The notes beneath the pieces were generated by a model that saw nothing but the letters and a program-made list of their open reading frames with translations, was not told where the DNA came from and made no database searches. From contig NZ_BDBN01000075.1 in the NCBI RefSeq assembly GCF_001613005.1, positions 1 through 52,097 of the forward strand: a DNA stretch of 52,097 nt, read 5' to 3'. Positions 16,265 to 24,844 of this stretch are shown here, piece by piece (position 1 is the stretch's first letter; each line of letters begins with the position of its first letter). Source of the stretch: Nocardia nova NBRC 15556. Its GTDB lineage: Bacteria > Actinomycetota > Actinomycetes > Mycobacteriales > Mycobacteriaceae. Position numbers and translations under genes: made by a program.

Positions 16265-18633
16265 GCGGCGACGCCGTCGCGCTCGACGAGCCGCAGACCC
16301 GGATCTTCGGCATCCGCCACCACGGTCCCGGGTCGGCGCGCTCGCTGACCTGGGCGCTGGAACGTTTCCGCCCGGATGCGATCCTCATCGAAGGCCCGGC
16401 CGATGCCGACCCGCTGGTCGCCTACGTCGCCGCCGAGGGTATGGAACCGCCGGTGGCATTGCTGGCCTACGCTCCGAACGAACCTTCGCGAGCCGCCTTC
16501 TGGCCGTTCGCGGTGTTCTCCCCGGAATGGCAGGCGCTGCGGTACGCGTCCGAACACGCTGTCCCCGTGAGCTTCTGCGATCTTCCGGCCACCCACACCC
16601 TCGCCCTCGACACCGAGCCGGGTGACAGCGGTGATCCGCTGGCCGCGCTGGCCGCCGCGGGCGGATACGACGACCCGGAGCGGTGGTGGGACGCCGTCAT
16701 CGAATCGTCGTCGAATCCCACCGGGGACGGCACCGACATCTTCGAGGCCATCACCGAGGCCATGGGCGCACTGCGCGCCGCGGCCGGAGACGGTCCTGCC
16801 CGGGCGGCGTCGGAGACGGATCCCGGAGCCGACCCGCCGCCACCGTCCGACCTCGATCGGCACGCCACACATGCCTTCGACACGGAAGATACTGCGCCAC
16901 AGCAGGATTCATCCGCGCCCACGGAGCTCCTGCCCGGTGGCATCGACCTGCGCACCTTGCAGCGCGAAGCGTATATGCGGCAGGTCATCCGCCGGACGCT
17001 CAAAAGCGGTGCGCGCCGGATCGCGGTGGTCTGCGGGGCGTGGCACGCCCCGGCGCTGGCGGGCAAACTCGGTCCGGCGGCGGCCGATTCCCGCCTGCTC
17101 AAGGGTCTGCCGAAGGTGAAGGCCACGCTCACCTGGGTGCCGTGGACCCACTCGCGGCTGGCCGGCTCGTCCGGATACGGCGCGGGCATCACCTCGCCCG
17201 GCTGGTACCACCACCTGTTCACGCGGATCGACGACCCGATCGCCCGCTGGTTCACCCGGGTGGCCGGCGCGCTGCGCGCCCGTGACCTGCCGGTTTCCAG
17301 TGCGCACATCATCGAGTCGGTGCGACTGGCCGACACTCTGGCCGCGCTGCGTGGTCGTCCCGCGCCGGGGTTGTCCGAGGTCACCGATGCCACGCGGTCG
17401 GTGCTCTGCGACGGCGACGAGTCGATGCTGCGGTTCGTCAGCGACGAACTGGTGGTCGGCGAGGCGCTCGGTTCGGTGCCCGAGAGCACGCCGACCGTCC
17501 CGCTGGATGCCGACCTGCGCGCGCAGGCGCGCACCCTGCGGCTCAAACAGCAGGCTCTGGCCCAGCAGTTGGACCTCGATCTGCGCAAGGACCGCGATGT
17601 GGCCAGGTCACATCTGCTACATCGGCTGCGACTGCTCGGAATCGACTGGGGCACACCCGTCACCGGCGAGGTCCGCAATACCGGCACCTTCCGCGAATCG
17701 TGGGCGCTGCGGTGGGAACCGGGCCTGTCGGTCGCGGTCATCGAGGCATCGCGCTGGGGCACAACCATCCGCACCGCGGCCGAGGCGAAGATCCTCGACC
17801 GCGCCGGCGCCTCCGACGCCACGGTCGCCGATATCAGCGCGGCCCTGGAGACCGCGCTCCTGGCCGACCTCGGCGGCGCGGTGGACGGGCTGGTCGCTCG
17901 CCTGGAGGCGGTGGCCGCGCTGGATCACGACGTCACGCACCTGCTGGACGCACTGCCCGGACTGATCCGCACCCTGCGCTACGGCGACGTCCGCAGCACC
18001 GACCTCGGCGCGCTGGCGCGAGTCGCCGACGGCCTGCTCCTGCGCATCTGCGCCGGGTTGCCCGGCGCCGTCACCGGTCTCGACACCGATGCCGCCACCG
18101 AACTGCGCGGCCTGATCGACGCCACCCACGTCGCCATCGCGACCCGTGACGATGCGGACGCCACCCGGTCCTGGCTGGCGGCACTGGGCCTGGTGGCCGA
18201 CCGCGACGATGTGCACGGGGCGCTGGTGGGCCGGGCGGTTCGATTGCTCTGCGATGCGGAAATCATCGCCGACGCCGAGGCCGCGCGTCGGCTGTCGGCG
18301 GCCCTGTCGATCGGCCACAGCCCGGCCGAGAAGGCGGCGTGGATCGACGGCTTCCTGGGCGGGCGTGGCCTGCTGCTCGTCCACGACCGAGACCTGTTGC
18401 GGCGCATCGACTCCTGGCTGCGCGAGCTGGACGAGGAGCAATTCGTCGCGACCCTGCCGCTGCTGCGGCGCACCTTCGGCGCTTTCGAGGCGGGAGAACG
18501 ACAGGCCATCGCCCGAGCCGTCCGGGAGGGCACGCCCGCGGCCGCGCCGCAGCGCGACCACTCCGGGCCGGACGCCGCCCGCGGCGTGCTGGCCCTGCAC
18601 GCGGCGACCGAAATTCTGGCGGGCGCACGATGA
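16261..18633 (+). CDS. DUF5682 family protein (YehM-like)
   Basis: About 790 residues, starting at GTG 16261 within GTGA overlapping the previous stop. The N-terminus carries the family block GIRHHGPGSARS (H20, H21) and ILIEGPADAD (E44, D48, D50), then AFWPFAVFSPEWQA. A VVCGAWHAPAL segment places His262 at the end of the first domain. This His/Glu/GxxH arrangement resembles the TraB/TIKI/EreA-type metal-dependent hydrolase fold, an inference from motif spacing. The C-terminal half is helical and of unknown fold. The linker near residues 180-220 is acidic and low-complexity. Function is unknown; operon partners suggest it is the effector or substrate of the MoxR-VWA pair. Confidence 0.85.
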   Translation: MSGDAVALDEPQTRIFGIRHHGPGSARSLTWALERFRPDAILIEGPADADPLVAYVAAEGMEPPVALLAYAPNEPSRAAFWPFAVFSPEWQALRYASEHAVPVSFCDLPATHTLALDTEPGDSGDPLAALAAAGGYDDPERWWDAVIESSSNPTGDGTDIFEAITEAMGALRAAAGDGPARAASETDPGADPPPPSDLDRHATHAFDTEDTAPQQDSSAPTELLPGGIDLRTLQREAYMRQVIRRTLKSGARRIAVVCGAWHAPALAGKLGPAAADSRLLKGLPKVKATLTWVPWTHSRLAGSSGYGAGITSPGWYHHLFTRIDDPIARWFTRVAGALRARDLPVSSAHIIESVRLADTLAALRGRPAPGLSEVTDATRSVLCDGDESMLRFVSDELVVGEALGSVPESTPTVPLDADLRAQARTLRLKQQALAQQLDLDLRKDRDVARSHLLHRLRLLGIDWGTPVTGEVRNTGTFRESWALRWEPGLSVAVIEASRWGTTIRTAAEAKILDRAGASDATVADISAALETALLADLGGAVDGLVARLEAVAALDHDVTHLLDALPGLIRTLRYGDVRSTDLGALARVADGLLLRICAGLPGAVTGLDTDAATELRGLIDATHVAIATRDDADATRSWLAALGLVADRDDVHGALVGRAVRLLCDAEIIADAEAARRLSAALSIGHSPAEKAAWIDGFLGGRGLLLVHDRDLLRRIDSWLRELDEEQFVATLPLLRRTFGAFEAGERQAIARAVREGTPAAAPQRDHSGPDAARGVLALHAATEILAGAR

Positions 18634-18655
18634 TTCGAGCCGAGAGGAGCCGACG

Positions 18656-19825
18656 ATGACCCATATCGAATCGGATGAGGTGCAGGCCCGGCGCTGGCGA
18701 CTGGTCCTCGGCGCTCCCGCCGAGGCGGGGCTGGGCGGGCTCGGTACCGCCGAGGACGCGGCGATGGACCGGGCGCTGTCGGCGCTCTACAACGGCGACG
18801 AGCACGCGCCGGCGGACAAGCGCGCCGCCGGCCTGGGTGGTTCGGCGCCGAAGGTCGCCCGCTGGCTGGGCGATATCCGCACCTACTTTCCGTCGACGGT
18901 GGTCGAGGTCATGCAACGCGACGCCATCGACCGGCTGCAACTCACGCAACTGCTGCTCGAGCCCGAACTGCTCGAGGCGGTCGAACCCGACGTCCAGCTC
19001 GTCGGCACCCTGCTCAGCCTGAACCGCATGATGCCCGAAACCACCCGCGCCACAGCACGAGTCGTGGTCGAGAAGGTGGTGCGCGACATCGAACGCCGGC
19101 TCGCCGCGCGCACCGTGGCCGCGGTGTCCGGTGCGCTGAACCGCGCGGCGCGGGTGTCGCGGCCACGGCTGCGCGATATCGACTGGGATCGGACGATTCG
19201 CCGCAACCTCGCCCACTATCTGCCCGAACACCGCACGGTGGTGCCGCAGCAACTGGTCGGATACGGGCGCAAGGCGCAGGCTGTTCGGCGGGAGGTGGTG
19301 CTCGCGATCGACCAATCGGGGTCCATGGCGGCCAGCGTCGTCTATGCCTCCGTCTTCGGTGCGGTACTCGCCTCCATGCGCTCGCTGAAGACCTCACTGG
19401 TGGTCTTCGACACGGCCGTGGTGGATCTCACCGAGCAACTGTCGGATCCGGTGGATGTGCTGTTCGGCACACAGCTCGGCGGCGGAACCGATATCAACCG
19501 GGCCATCGCCTACTGCGGGCAACTCGTCACCCGTCCGGCCGACACGCTGTTCGTCCTGATCTCCGACCTGTACGAGGGTGGAATTCGCGACGAGATGTTG
19601 CGGCGGATCTCGGCGATGAAGGAGGCGGGCGTCCAGGTCCTGGTACTGCTCGCGCTCTCCGACGAGGGCGCCCCGGCCTACGACCACGACAACGCCGCCG
19701 CGCTCGCCGCGCTCGGAGTGCCCGCCTTCGCGTGCACTCCCGACCGCTTTCCCGACCTGCTGTCGGTGGCCCTCGACCGCGGCGACGTGGCGACCTGGGC
19801 CCGATCCAACGCGAGCCGCCGATGA
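18656..19825 (+). CDS. VWA (CoxE/YehP-like) domain protein
   Basis: 389 residues, preceded by GAGAGGAG. The helical N-terminal half is followed by a von Willebrand A domain with a complete MIDAS metal site: D219-Q-S221-G-S223, T278 in GGGTDIN and D304 in ISDLYEG. Proteins of this type bind a metal and ligand and work with MoxR ATPases, which drive their conformational changes. It is the last gene of the SWIM-MoxR-DUF5682-VWA operon, 22 bp after the DUF5682 stop. No signal peptide or membrane segment is seen, so the system is cytoplasmic. Confidence 0.92.
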   Translation: MTHIESDEVQARRWRLVLGAPAEAGLGGLGTAEDAAMDRALSALYNGDEHAPADKRAAGLGGSAPKVARWLGDIRTYFPSTVVEVMQRDAIDRLQLTQLLLEPELLEAVEPDVQLVGTLLSLNRMMPETTRATARVVVEKVVRDIERRLAARTVAAVSGALNRAARVSRPRLRDIDWDRTIRRNLAHYLPEHRTVVPQQLVGYGRKAQAVRREVVLAIDQSGSMAASVVYASVFGAVLASMRSLKTSLVVFDTAVVDLTEQLSDPVDVLFGTQLGGGTDINRAIAYCGQLVTRPADTLFVLISDLYEGGIRDEMLRRISAMKEAGVQVLVLLALSDEGAPAYDHDNAAALAALGVPAFACTPDRFPDLLSVALDRGDVATWARSNASRR

Positions 19826-19999
19826 TCACCCGACCGGCGCCCGTGTCCGGCGCCACCGAAAGGTCTTGCCGGACCGCAACTCTCACCGGCAGCACAGTCG
19901 CGCGGCGACTACCTGCTGTTCTCGGCGGGGTACGGCCGATTTCCTCCGTACGGGCCGCGCAGTTCGGCGGGCCGCGCGCCGGCGCGGAAATCGACGCGA

Positions 20000-20005
20000 T
20001 AACTT
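20000..20005 (+). promoter_or_regulatory. Candidate leaderless -10 element
   Basis: TAACTT ends 6 nt before the GTG at 20012, and there is no ribosome-binding site between them. The spacing puts the transcription start on the start codon and supports this GTG for the downstream gene. Confidence 0.5.
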
Positions 20006-20011
20006 GGACCG

Positions 20012-20614
20012 GTGTTGAAGAATTCCGTGGCCACGACGGCAGGAGCATGGCGGGTAGGTGACGGCACTGCGGTGTCATTTCGCGAGGCGGCGGTGGCCTG
20101 GGCATTGGCCGCACATGCCGAACTGGCCGAAACCGCGACCGGATACGGGCATTTCATCACTGTGAACGAGTTGGCCGAACGGATTCAGGACGTGTCCGGG
20201 GTGCATACCGAGGCGCCGACACGCACCTGGATGGCCGCGATTCTGCGGAAGGTCGCGCGGCGCTGCCACGGCGCCGGTGAGCCGCCGCTGACCGCGCTGT
20301 GCGTACGCCAGAACCACACCGTCGGCGACGATTACAAGTACGTGCTCGAACTCGCCGGTCTGCCGATTCCCGACGATCTCGAACTGCATGCGGCCTACGC
20401 CCGCTGGCAGTGCTATCAGCACTACGGCGCGGAGATGCCCGCCGAGGTCGGCGTTCCGCCGCTGACGCCGAAGGTGGACGCGCGCCGTCGCGGTCGCAGC
20501 GCGACCAGAACCGTGATGGCACAGGAGGAGAAGACTTCCGAGCCGCGGCCGGCGGTCTGCTCGCAGTGCTTCATCCAGCTGCCTGCCGGCGGCGTCTGCC
20601 AGTACTGCGTCTGA
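20012..20614 (+). CDS. Uncharacterised protein with C-terminal zinc ribbon
   Basis: About 200 residues. The N-terminal two-thirds look alpha-helical and globular (FREAAVAWALAAHAELAE; FITVNELAERIQ; TRTWMAAILRKVARRCH), suggestive of a winged-helix-like DNA-binding fold, which is an inference. A basic linker (RRRGRSATR) leads to a C-terminal CxxC...CxxC zinc ribbon (CSQCF, then GGVCQYC). It may bind nucleic acid. The GTG start is set by the leaderless -10 at 20000-20005; GTG 20027 is an alternative. The gene stands alone after the VWA operon and ends at a strong hairpin terminator. Confidence 0.75.
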   Translation: MLKNSVATTAGAWRVGDGTAVSFREAAVAWALAAHAELAETATGYGHFITVNELAERIQDVSGVHTEAPTRTWMAAILRKVARRCHGAGEPPLTALCVRQNHTVGDDYKYVLELAGLPIPDDLELHAAYARWQCYQHYGAEMPAEVGVPPLTPKVDARRRGRSATRTVMAQEEKTSEPRPAVCSQCFIQLPAGGVCQYCV

Positions 20615-20623
20615 GCGTGATCC

Positions 20624-20663
20624 GGGTACGGCCGCTGAGCGCCTGCGCTCAGCGGCCGTACCC
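20624..20663. terminator. Strong bidirectional hairpin terminator
   Basis: A perfect 19-bp inverted repeat with arms at 20624-20642 and 20645-20663 and a 2-nt loop sits in the 55-bp gap between two convergent genes. It starts 10 bp after the zinc-ribbon gene stop and ends 7 bp before the end of the permease gene. There is no T-tract, as is usual in high-GC actinobacteria. It probably stops transcription from both sides. Confidence 0.88.
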
Positions 20664-20669
20664 TCACCG

Positions 20670-23189
20670 TCACAGATCGGCGATCGCCGCCAGCGGTGGT
20701 GTGCGCGCGGCGCGCACGGCCGGCCACAGCGCCGCCAGCACACCGACCACGGCCGAGCCGATCAACATGCCCACGATCTGGCCCCACGGCACGGTGATCG
20801 TGCTCAACCCCAGATCCGACAGCGTGCGCAGGAATCCGACGCCGAGTCCCAGCCCGAGGACCACCCCGACCACGGCACCGAAGACCGCGATCAGCATGGA
20901 TTCGAGATAGATCGTGCGCCGGACCTGTGGGCGCTGCATGCCGACCGCACGGAGCATGCCGATCTCGCGCCGCCGCTCGACGACCGAGAGGGCGAGCGTA
21001 TTCACGATGCCGAGAATCGCGATCACCACCGCCAATGCCAGCAGCCCGTAGAGGATGGCGAGCATGGTGTTGATCTGTTTGCCCTGTGCGCCTTTGAATT
21101 CCTCGCGGTCCTGCACCTGCACCACCACGTAGGACGCGGTCGCCTTCTCCAGGTTGCCCCGCATCGCGGCGACGTCGGCGCCCGGCGCGGCCTTGACCAG
21201 CACGATCAGGTCGGTGCGGAACGCCACCGGCATCACCTGGTTGTAGAGGTCCGGCGCCACCACCAGGGGGCCGAGCAGCTGGCTGTCGGCATAGATGCCG
21301 GCGACGGTCACCGAGAACTTCTTGTTGTCCACACTGGTGACCTCGACGCGGTCACCCGCATGCCAATTGCGTTTGCCCGCTTCGGTTTCCGACACCAGCA
21401 GAGAGTCGCCGGTGAGGTTGTCGGTGCCGTGGCGGATGTCGTAGCGCAGGACCTGGCCCATCGGCGCGTCCGGCGAGGTGCCGGTGACCTGGTCGTCGCC
21501 CACCCGCAGCGCGACCCCGCGGAAGGCCACCACGTCGGAAACCCCGGGGACCGAGCGCGCCGCCTCCGCGGCGCCCAGCGGCACACCGATCATCTGCGGC
21601 CCGGCCAGGACGTAGTCGGCGTTCACACCCTTGTCGACGAGTTCGCCGACACTGGCCTTCGCCGAGGCGCCGAGCATGCCGATCGCCGAGACCAGCATCA
21701 GCCCCAAGGTGAGCGCGAACGCCGTGGCGGCGGTGCGGCGTGGGTTGCGCATCGCGTTGTTGCGCGCCATCGCGCCGATCGAGCCGAACGGACGTACCAG
21801 CAGGCTCAGCGCTCCGACCACCGGTCGCGACAATGCCGGTGAGGCGAACAGGACCGCGAAAATCAAAGCGGCCGCGCCGACTCCGACCGTGGCCGCGGCA
21901 TTGCCGCCGGTGTTGCGGGCCCCGAGCACCACCAGCACCACACCGATCACCGCCAGGACCGCACCGATCAGCGTGCGCACGCGCAGCGATTCACCGACCG
22001 AGGCGAACTCCTCGCGCATCGCCTCCACCGGCGGAATCTTGGCCGCCCGCCGAGCGGGTGCGTAGGCGCTGGCCACCGTCACCACCAGGCCGATGCCGAT
22101 CGCCGTCAGCACGGTCCGCGGCAAGACCTGCATGGTTCCGGTGGGCAGTCCGAGGTCGAAGGCGTTGAGCAGCGCGGACAGCCCGAACGCCAGCCCGATG
22201 CCGCCGGCCAGTCCGAGCAGACTGCCGATCAGGCCGATGACGAAGGCCTCCGCCACCACCGACAAGCCGACCTGACGCCGCCCGGCCCCGACCGCTCGCA
22301 ACAGCGCCAGCTCCCGCAATCGCTGTGCCACGATCATCGAGAAGGTGTTGTAGATGATGAAGGTGCCGACCAGCAGCGCGATCGCGCCGAAGGCGAGCAG
22401 GAAGTAGTTGACGAATTTCAGCGCGTTGCCGACCTGGGCCTTCAGATCGGCGCGCACCTGATCGCCGTTCATGACCTTGTAATCGGGCGCCACCTTCGCA
22501 ATCCGGTCGCGCAATGTATCCGGGGACACCCCGGGCACCGCGGCCACATCCACGTAGGCGACATGCGCTCCGTCGGTGAACAGTTCCCGGGCCTGCGAGT
22601 CGTCGAACAGCAGCCCGATGAATCCGCCGGTGTCCGAGGACACGGTGTAGATGCCGCTGACGGTCATATCGATGGTGCCGCGGGAAGGAATCAGCACCTT
22701 GGCCTTGTCACCCACGTGCAATCCGGCCCGGTCCGCCCCACCGGAATTGATCGCGATCTGCCCCGGTGTCACCGGCGCCACTCCGTCGACGAAATGCTCC
22801 GGGTCGGCGATCGCCTTGTCCGGCGGCAGATAGGACCGGCCCCAGCTCGGCGCGCCGCCCGTCTGCACCGCATGCCCGTCCTTCAGCAGAACGATCGGTC
22901 CCTGCACCGCCGGCGCCACCGCGCGCACGCCGTCGGTCGCGGCGACCTTGGCGACCAGGTCGTTCGGAACACCCAGCGACTGGCTGTGTTTCGGCTCCAC
23001 CCGTACGTCGACGCCCTTGGCCTGGTCGGCGAAGATGCCGTCGAAGGTGCGCTGCAGGGTGTCGGTGAAGACGAAAGAGCCTGCGACGAAGGCGGTTCCG
23101 AGCACGACCGAGAGCAATGTCAGCGCCAGCCGCACCTTGTGCGCGGCCAGATTACGCAAGGCCACCTTGCGCATCGGCGATCCAGCCAT
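20670..23189 (-). CDS. ABC transporter permease, FtsX/MacB type
   Basis: An 839-residue membrane protein with two FtsX repeats. One TM near residues 15-40 precedes a large extracytoplasmic domain; then come a core of three TMs with VGTFIIYNTFSMIVAQRLRE, a second extracytoplasmic domain, and a final core with VNTLALSVVERRREIGMLRAVG. Such transporters move lipids, peptides or drugs, or act mechanically, and do not import solutes. GGAGG lies 9 nt before the ATG, within the end of the ATPase gene, so both are co-translated. The substrate is unknown; the length and double-FtsX form are typical of actinobacterial exporters. Confidence 0.92.
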   Translation of the reverse strand: MAGSPMRKVALRNLAAHKVRLALTLLSVVLGTAFVAGSFVFTDTLQRTFDGIFADQAKGVDVRVEPKHSQSLGVPNDLVAKVAATDGVRAVAPAVQGPIVLLKDGHAVQTGGAPSWGRSYLPPDKAIADPEHFVDGVAPVTPGQIAINSGGADRAGLHVGDKAKVLIPSRGTIDMTVSGIYTVSSDTGGFIGLLFDDSQARELFTDGAHVAYVDVAAVPGVSPDTLRDRIAKVAPDYKVMNGDQVRADLKAQVGNALKFVNYFLLAFGAIALLVGTFIIYNTFSMIVAQRLRELALLRAVGAGRRQVGLSVVAEAFVIGLIGSLLGLAGGIGLAFGLSALLNAFDLGLPTGTMQVLPRTVLTAIGIGLVVTVASAYAPARRAAKIPPVEAMREEFASVGESLRVRTLIGAVLAVIGVVLVVLGARNTGGNAAATVGVGAAALIFAVLFASPALSRPVVGALSLLVRPFGSIGAMARNNAMRNPRRTAATAFALTLGLMLVSAIGMLGASAKASVGELVDKGVNADYVLAGPQMIGVPLGAAEAARSVPGVSDVVAFRGVALRVGDDQVTGTSPDAPMGQVLRYDIRHGTDNLTGDSLLVSETEAGKRNWHAGDRVEVTSVDNKKFSVTVAGIYADSQLLGPLVVAPDLYNQVMPVAFRTDLIVLVKAAPGADVAAMRGNLEKATASYVVVQVQDREEFKGAQGKQINTMLAILYGLLALAVVIAILGIVNTLALSVVERRREIGMLRAVGMQRPQVRRTIYLESMLIAVFGAVVGVVLGLGLGVGFLRTLSDLGLSTITVPWGQIVGMLIGSAVVGVLAALWPAVRAARTPPLAAIADL

Positions 23190-23193
23190 GGCG

Positions 23194-23958
23194 CTATGCC
23201 TCCAGGGATTTCATGCGGTCCAGCACCGACTCCGCTGTCGGATCCCGCAATTCGTCGACGATGCGCCCGTCGGCGAGGAAGATCACGCGGTCGGCGTAGG
23301 AGGCGGCATGGGGTTCGTGCGTGACGATCACGACCGTCTGGCCGAATTCGTCGACCGCCGCCCGCAGAATCGACAGCACCTCCCCGGAGGACCGCGAATC
23401 GAGGTTGCCGGTCGGCTCGTCGCCGAAGATGATGTCGGGCCGGCCGACCAGCGCCCGCGCACACGCGACACGCTGCTGCTGCCCGCCCGACAACTCACTC
23501 GGCCGGTGGTCGAGGCGGTCCCCCAGACCGAGACGTTCGATCACGGTGTCCAGCCACTCCTGATCGGGTTTGCGGCCCGCGATATCCAGCGGCAGGGTGA
23601 TGTTCTCCAGCGCGGTCAGCGTCGGCACCAGGTTGAACGCCTGGAAGACGAAGCCGATGCGGTCGCGGCGCAGGCGCGTCATCTGCTTGTCCGACAGACC
23701 GGTCAGCGCGGTGTCGCCGATGCACACCGTGCCGGAGGTGGCGCTGTCCAGTCCGGCCAGGCAATGCATCAACGTCGATTTTCCGGAGCCGGACGGGCCC
23801 ATGATCGCGGTGAACTCCCGCTGGGCGAAATCGGCCGAAACCCCGTCGAGGGCGCGGACCTGGGTGTCTCCGGATCCGTACAGTTTCGTCAGGTCGGTGG
23901 CGCGGGCCGCGAGCGTGGTCGCCGCGGCGGGTTCGGTGCCCAGGGCATCGGCAGTCAT
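23194..23958 (-). CDS. ABC transporter ATP-binding protein (LolD/MacB type)
   Basis: A 254-residue ATPase that energises the adjoining permease. Walker A is GPSGSGKST with Lys60; the Q-loop (FVFQAFNLVPTLTALEN), signature LSGGQQQR, Walker B IIFGDEPTGNLD and H-loop VTHEP are all intact. ATG 23958 is chosen because GGAGA lies a few bases upstream; the longer reading to 23976 is unsupported. It is 4 bp upstream of the permease gene and divergent from the PAP2 gene. Confidence 0.94.
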   Translation of the reverse strand: MTADALGTEPAAATTLAARATDLTKLYGSGDTQVRALDGVSADFAQREFTAIMGPSGSGKSTLMHCLAGLDSATSGTVCIGDTALTGLSDKQMTRLRRDRIGFVFQAFNLVPTLTALENITLPLDIAGRKPDQEWLDTVIERLGLGDRLDHRPSELSGGQQQRVACARALVGRPDIIFGDEPTGNLDSRSSGEVLSILRAAVDEFGQTVVIVTHEPHAASYADRVIFLADGRIVDELRDPTAESVLDRMKSLEA

Positions 23959-24072
23959 GGTCTCCAGTCTGGCCAAACCGGCGTGCGGGCGCCATCAGGA
24001 TTTCCCCCCAATACCTGGGGCGCATTTCCCGGGCCCCGCCGGGGATCCCGCAGCGCCGAGCTTCCGCGCACC

Positions 24073-24078
24073 TATCCT
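24073..24078 (+). promoter_or_regulatory. Candidate leaderless -10 element (PAP2 gene)
   Basis: TATCCT ends 7 nt before the ATG at 24086. No ribosome-binding site is seen. A GTG at 24080 in the same frame is too close to the hexamer to be used from this promoter. Confidence 0.5.
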
Positions 24079-24085
24079 CGTGCGC

Positions 24086-24844
24086 ATGGCTGCGCTCACC
24101 CCGGTCCTGCTGATGCTCGTCGGTGGGATCGCGCTGGCGCAGTACGGCCTTCTGCGCTGGATTTCGGCCGCCCGATTGCTTCTGCCGGCGGTGGTCCTCG
24201 GCCTCGCCGCACAACTCACCCACGACGCAATCGACGGTGGCGGCATCACCCGCATCGACGAACCCGTCACCGACTGGGTGATCGACCATCGCATCGGTTG
24301 GCTGAACCCGGTGATGCGGACACTCACCGATTTCGGCGGCGTCGCCGCGATGACGGCCCTGACCATCGTGGCCTGCGCCTGGTTCGGCGTGCGGCGGCAG
24401 TGGGCGCGGCTGCTGACCACGGCCGCGGTGGGCGTCGGGACAGCGGTGATCGGTGCCGTGCTGAAGTCGGCTATCGGGCGGCACCGGCCGCCCGCGATCG
24501 ATCAGCTGGTCACCGAGACCAGTCCGTCGTTCCCGTCCGGTCACACCTTGGGGAGTACCGCGGTGGTCGGGGTGCTGGCCGCCATGGTCGTGCTCTCACC
24601 GTGCGGCCGGATGGCCCGCGTCGCCGCGGTCGCGGTCGCGGCACTGTTCGCGGTGATGATCGGCCTGACCAGGATTTATCTCGGCGTGCACTGGACCACC
24701 GACGTGCTGGCCGGTTGGTCGATCGGGCTGATCTGGCTCGCGCTGTGCCTCGGCCCCTACCTGTGGTGGCGGGCGCGGGTCAACTCGAGAGCGCAGCCAG
24801 CAGAACCAGAACCACCAGCAGCAGCACCACCGCGCCGACGATGA
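24086..24844 (+). CDS. PAP2-family membrane phosphatase
   Basis: A 252-residue integral membrane protein with about six hydrophobic segments. The three PAP2 phosphatase motifs are present: KSAIGRHRP, FPSGH, and TRIYLGVHWTTD with its catalytic His and Asp. It should dephosphorylate lipid phosphates or polyprenyl pyrophosphate at the outer face of the membrane. The C-terminal tail (Pro/Arg-rich) is encoded opposite the transmembrane segment of the convergent kinase gene, a 65-bp overlap. ATG 24086 is supported by the leaderless -10. Confidence 0.9.
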   Translation: MAALTPVLLMLVGGIALAQYGLLRWISAARLLLPAVVLGLAAQLTHDAIDGGGITRIDEPVTDWVIDHRIGWLNPVMRTLTDFGGVAAMTALTIVACAWFGVRRQWARLLTTAAVGVGTAVIGAVLKSAIGRHRPPAIDQLVTETSPSFPSGHTLGSTAVVGVLAAMVVLSPCGRMARVAAVAVAALFAVMIGLTRIYLGVHWTTDVLAGWSIGLIWLALCLGPYLWWRARVNSRAQPAEPEPPAAAPPRRR

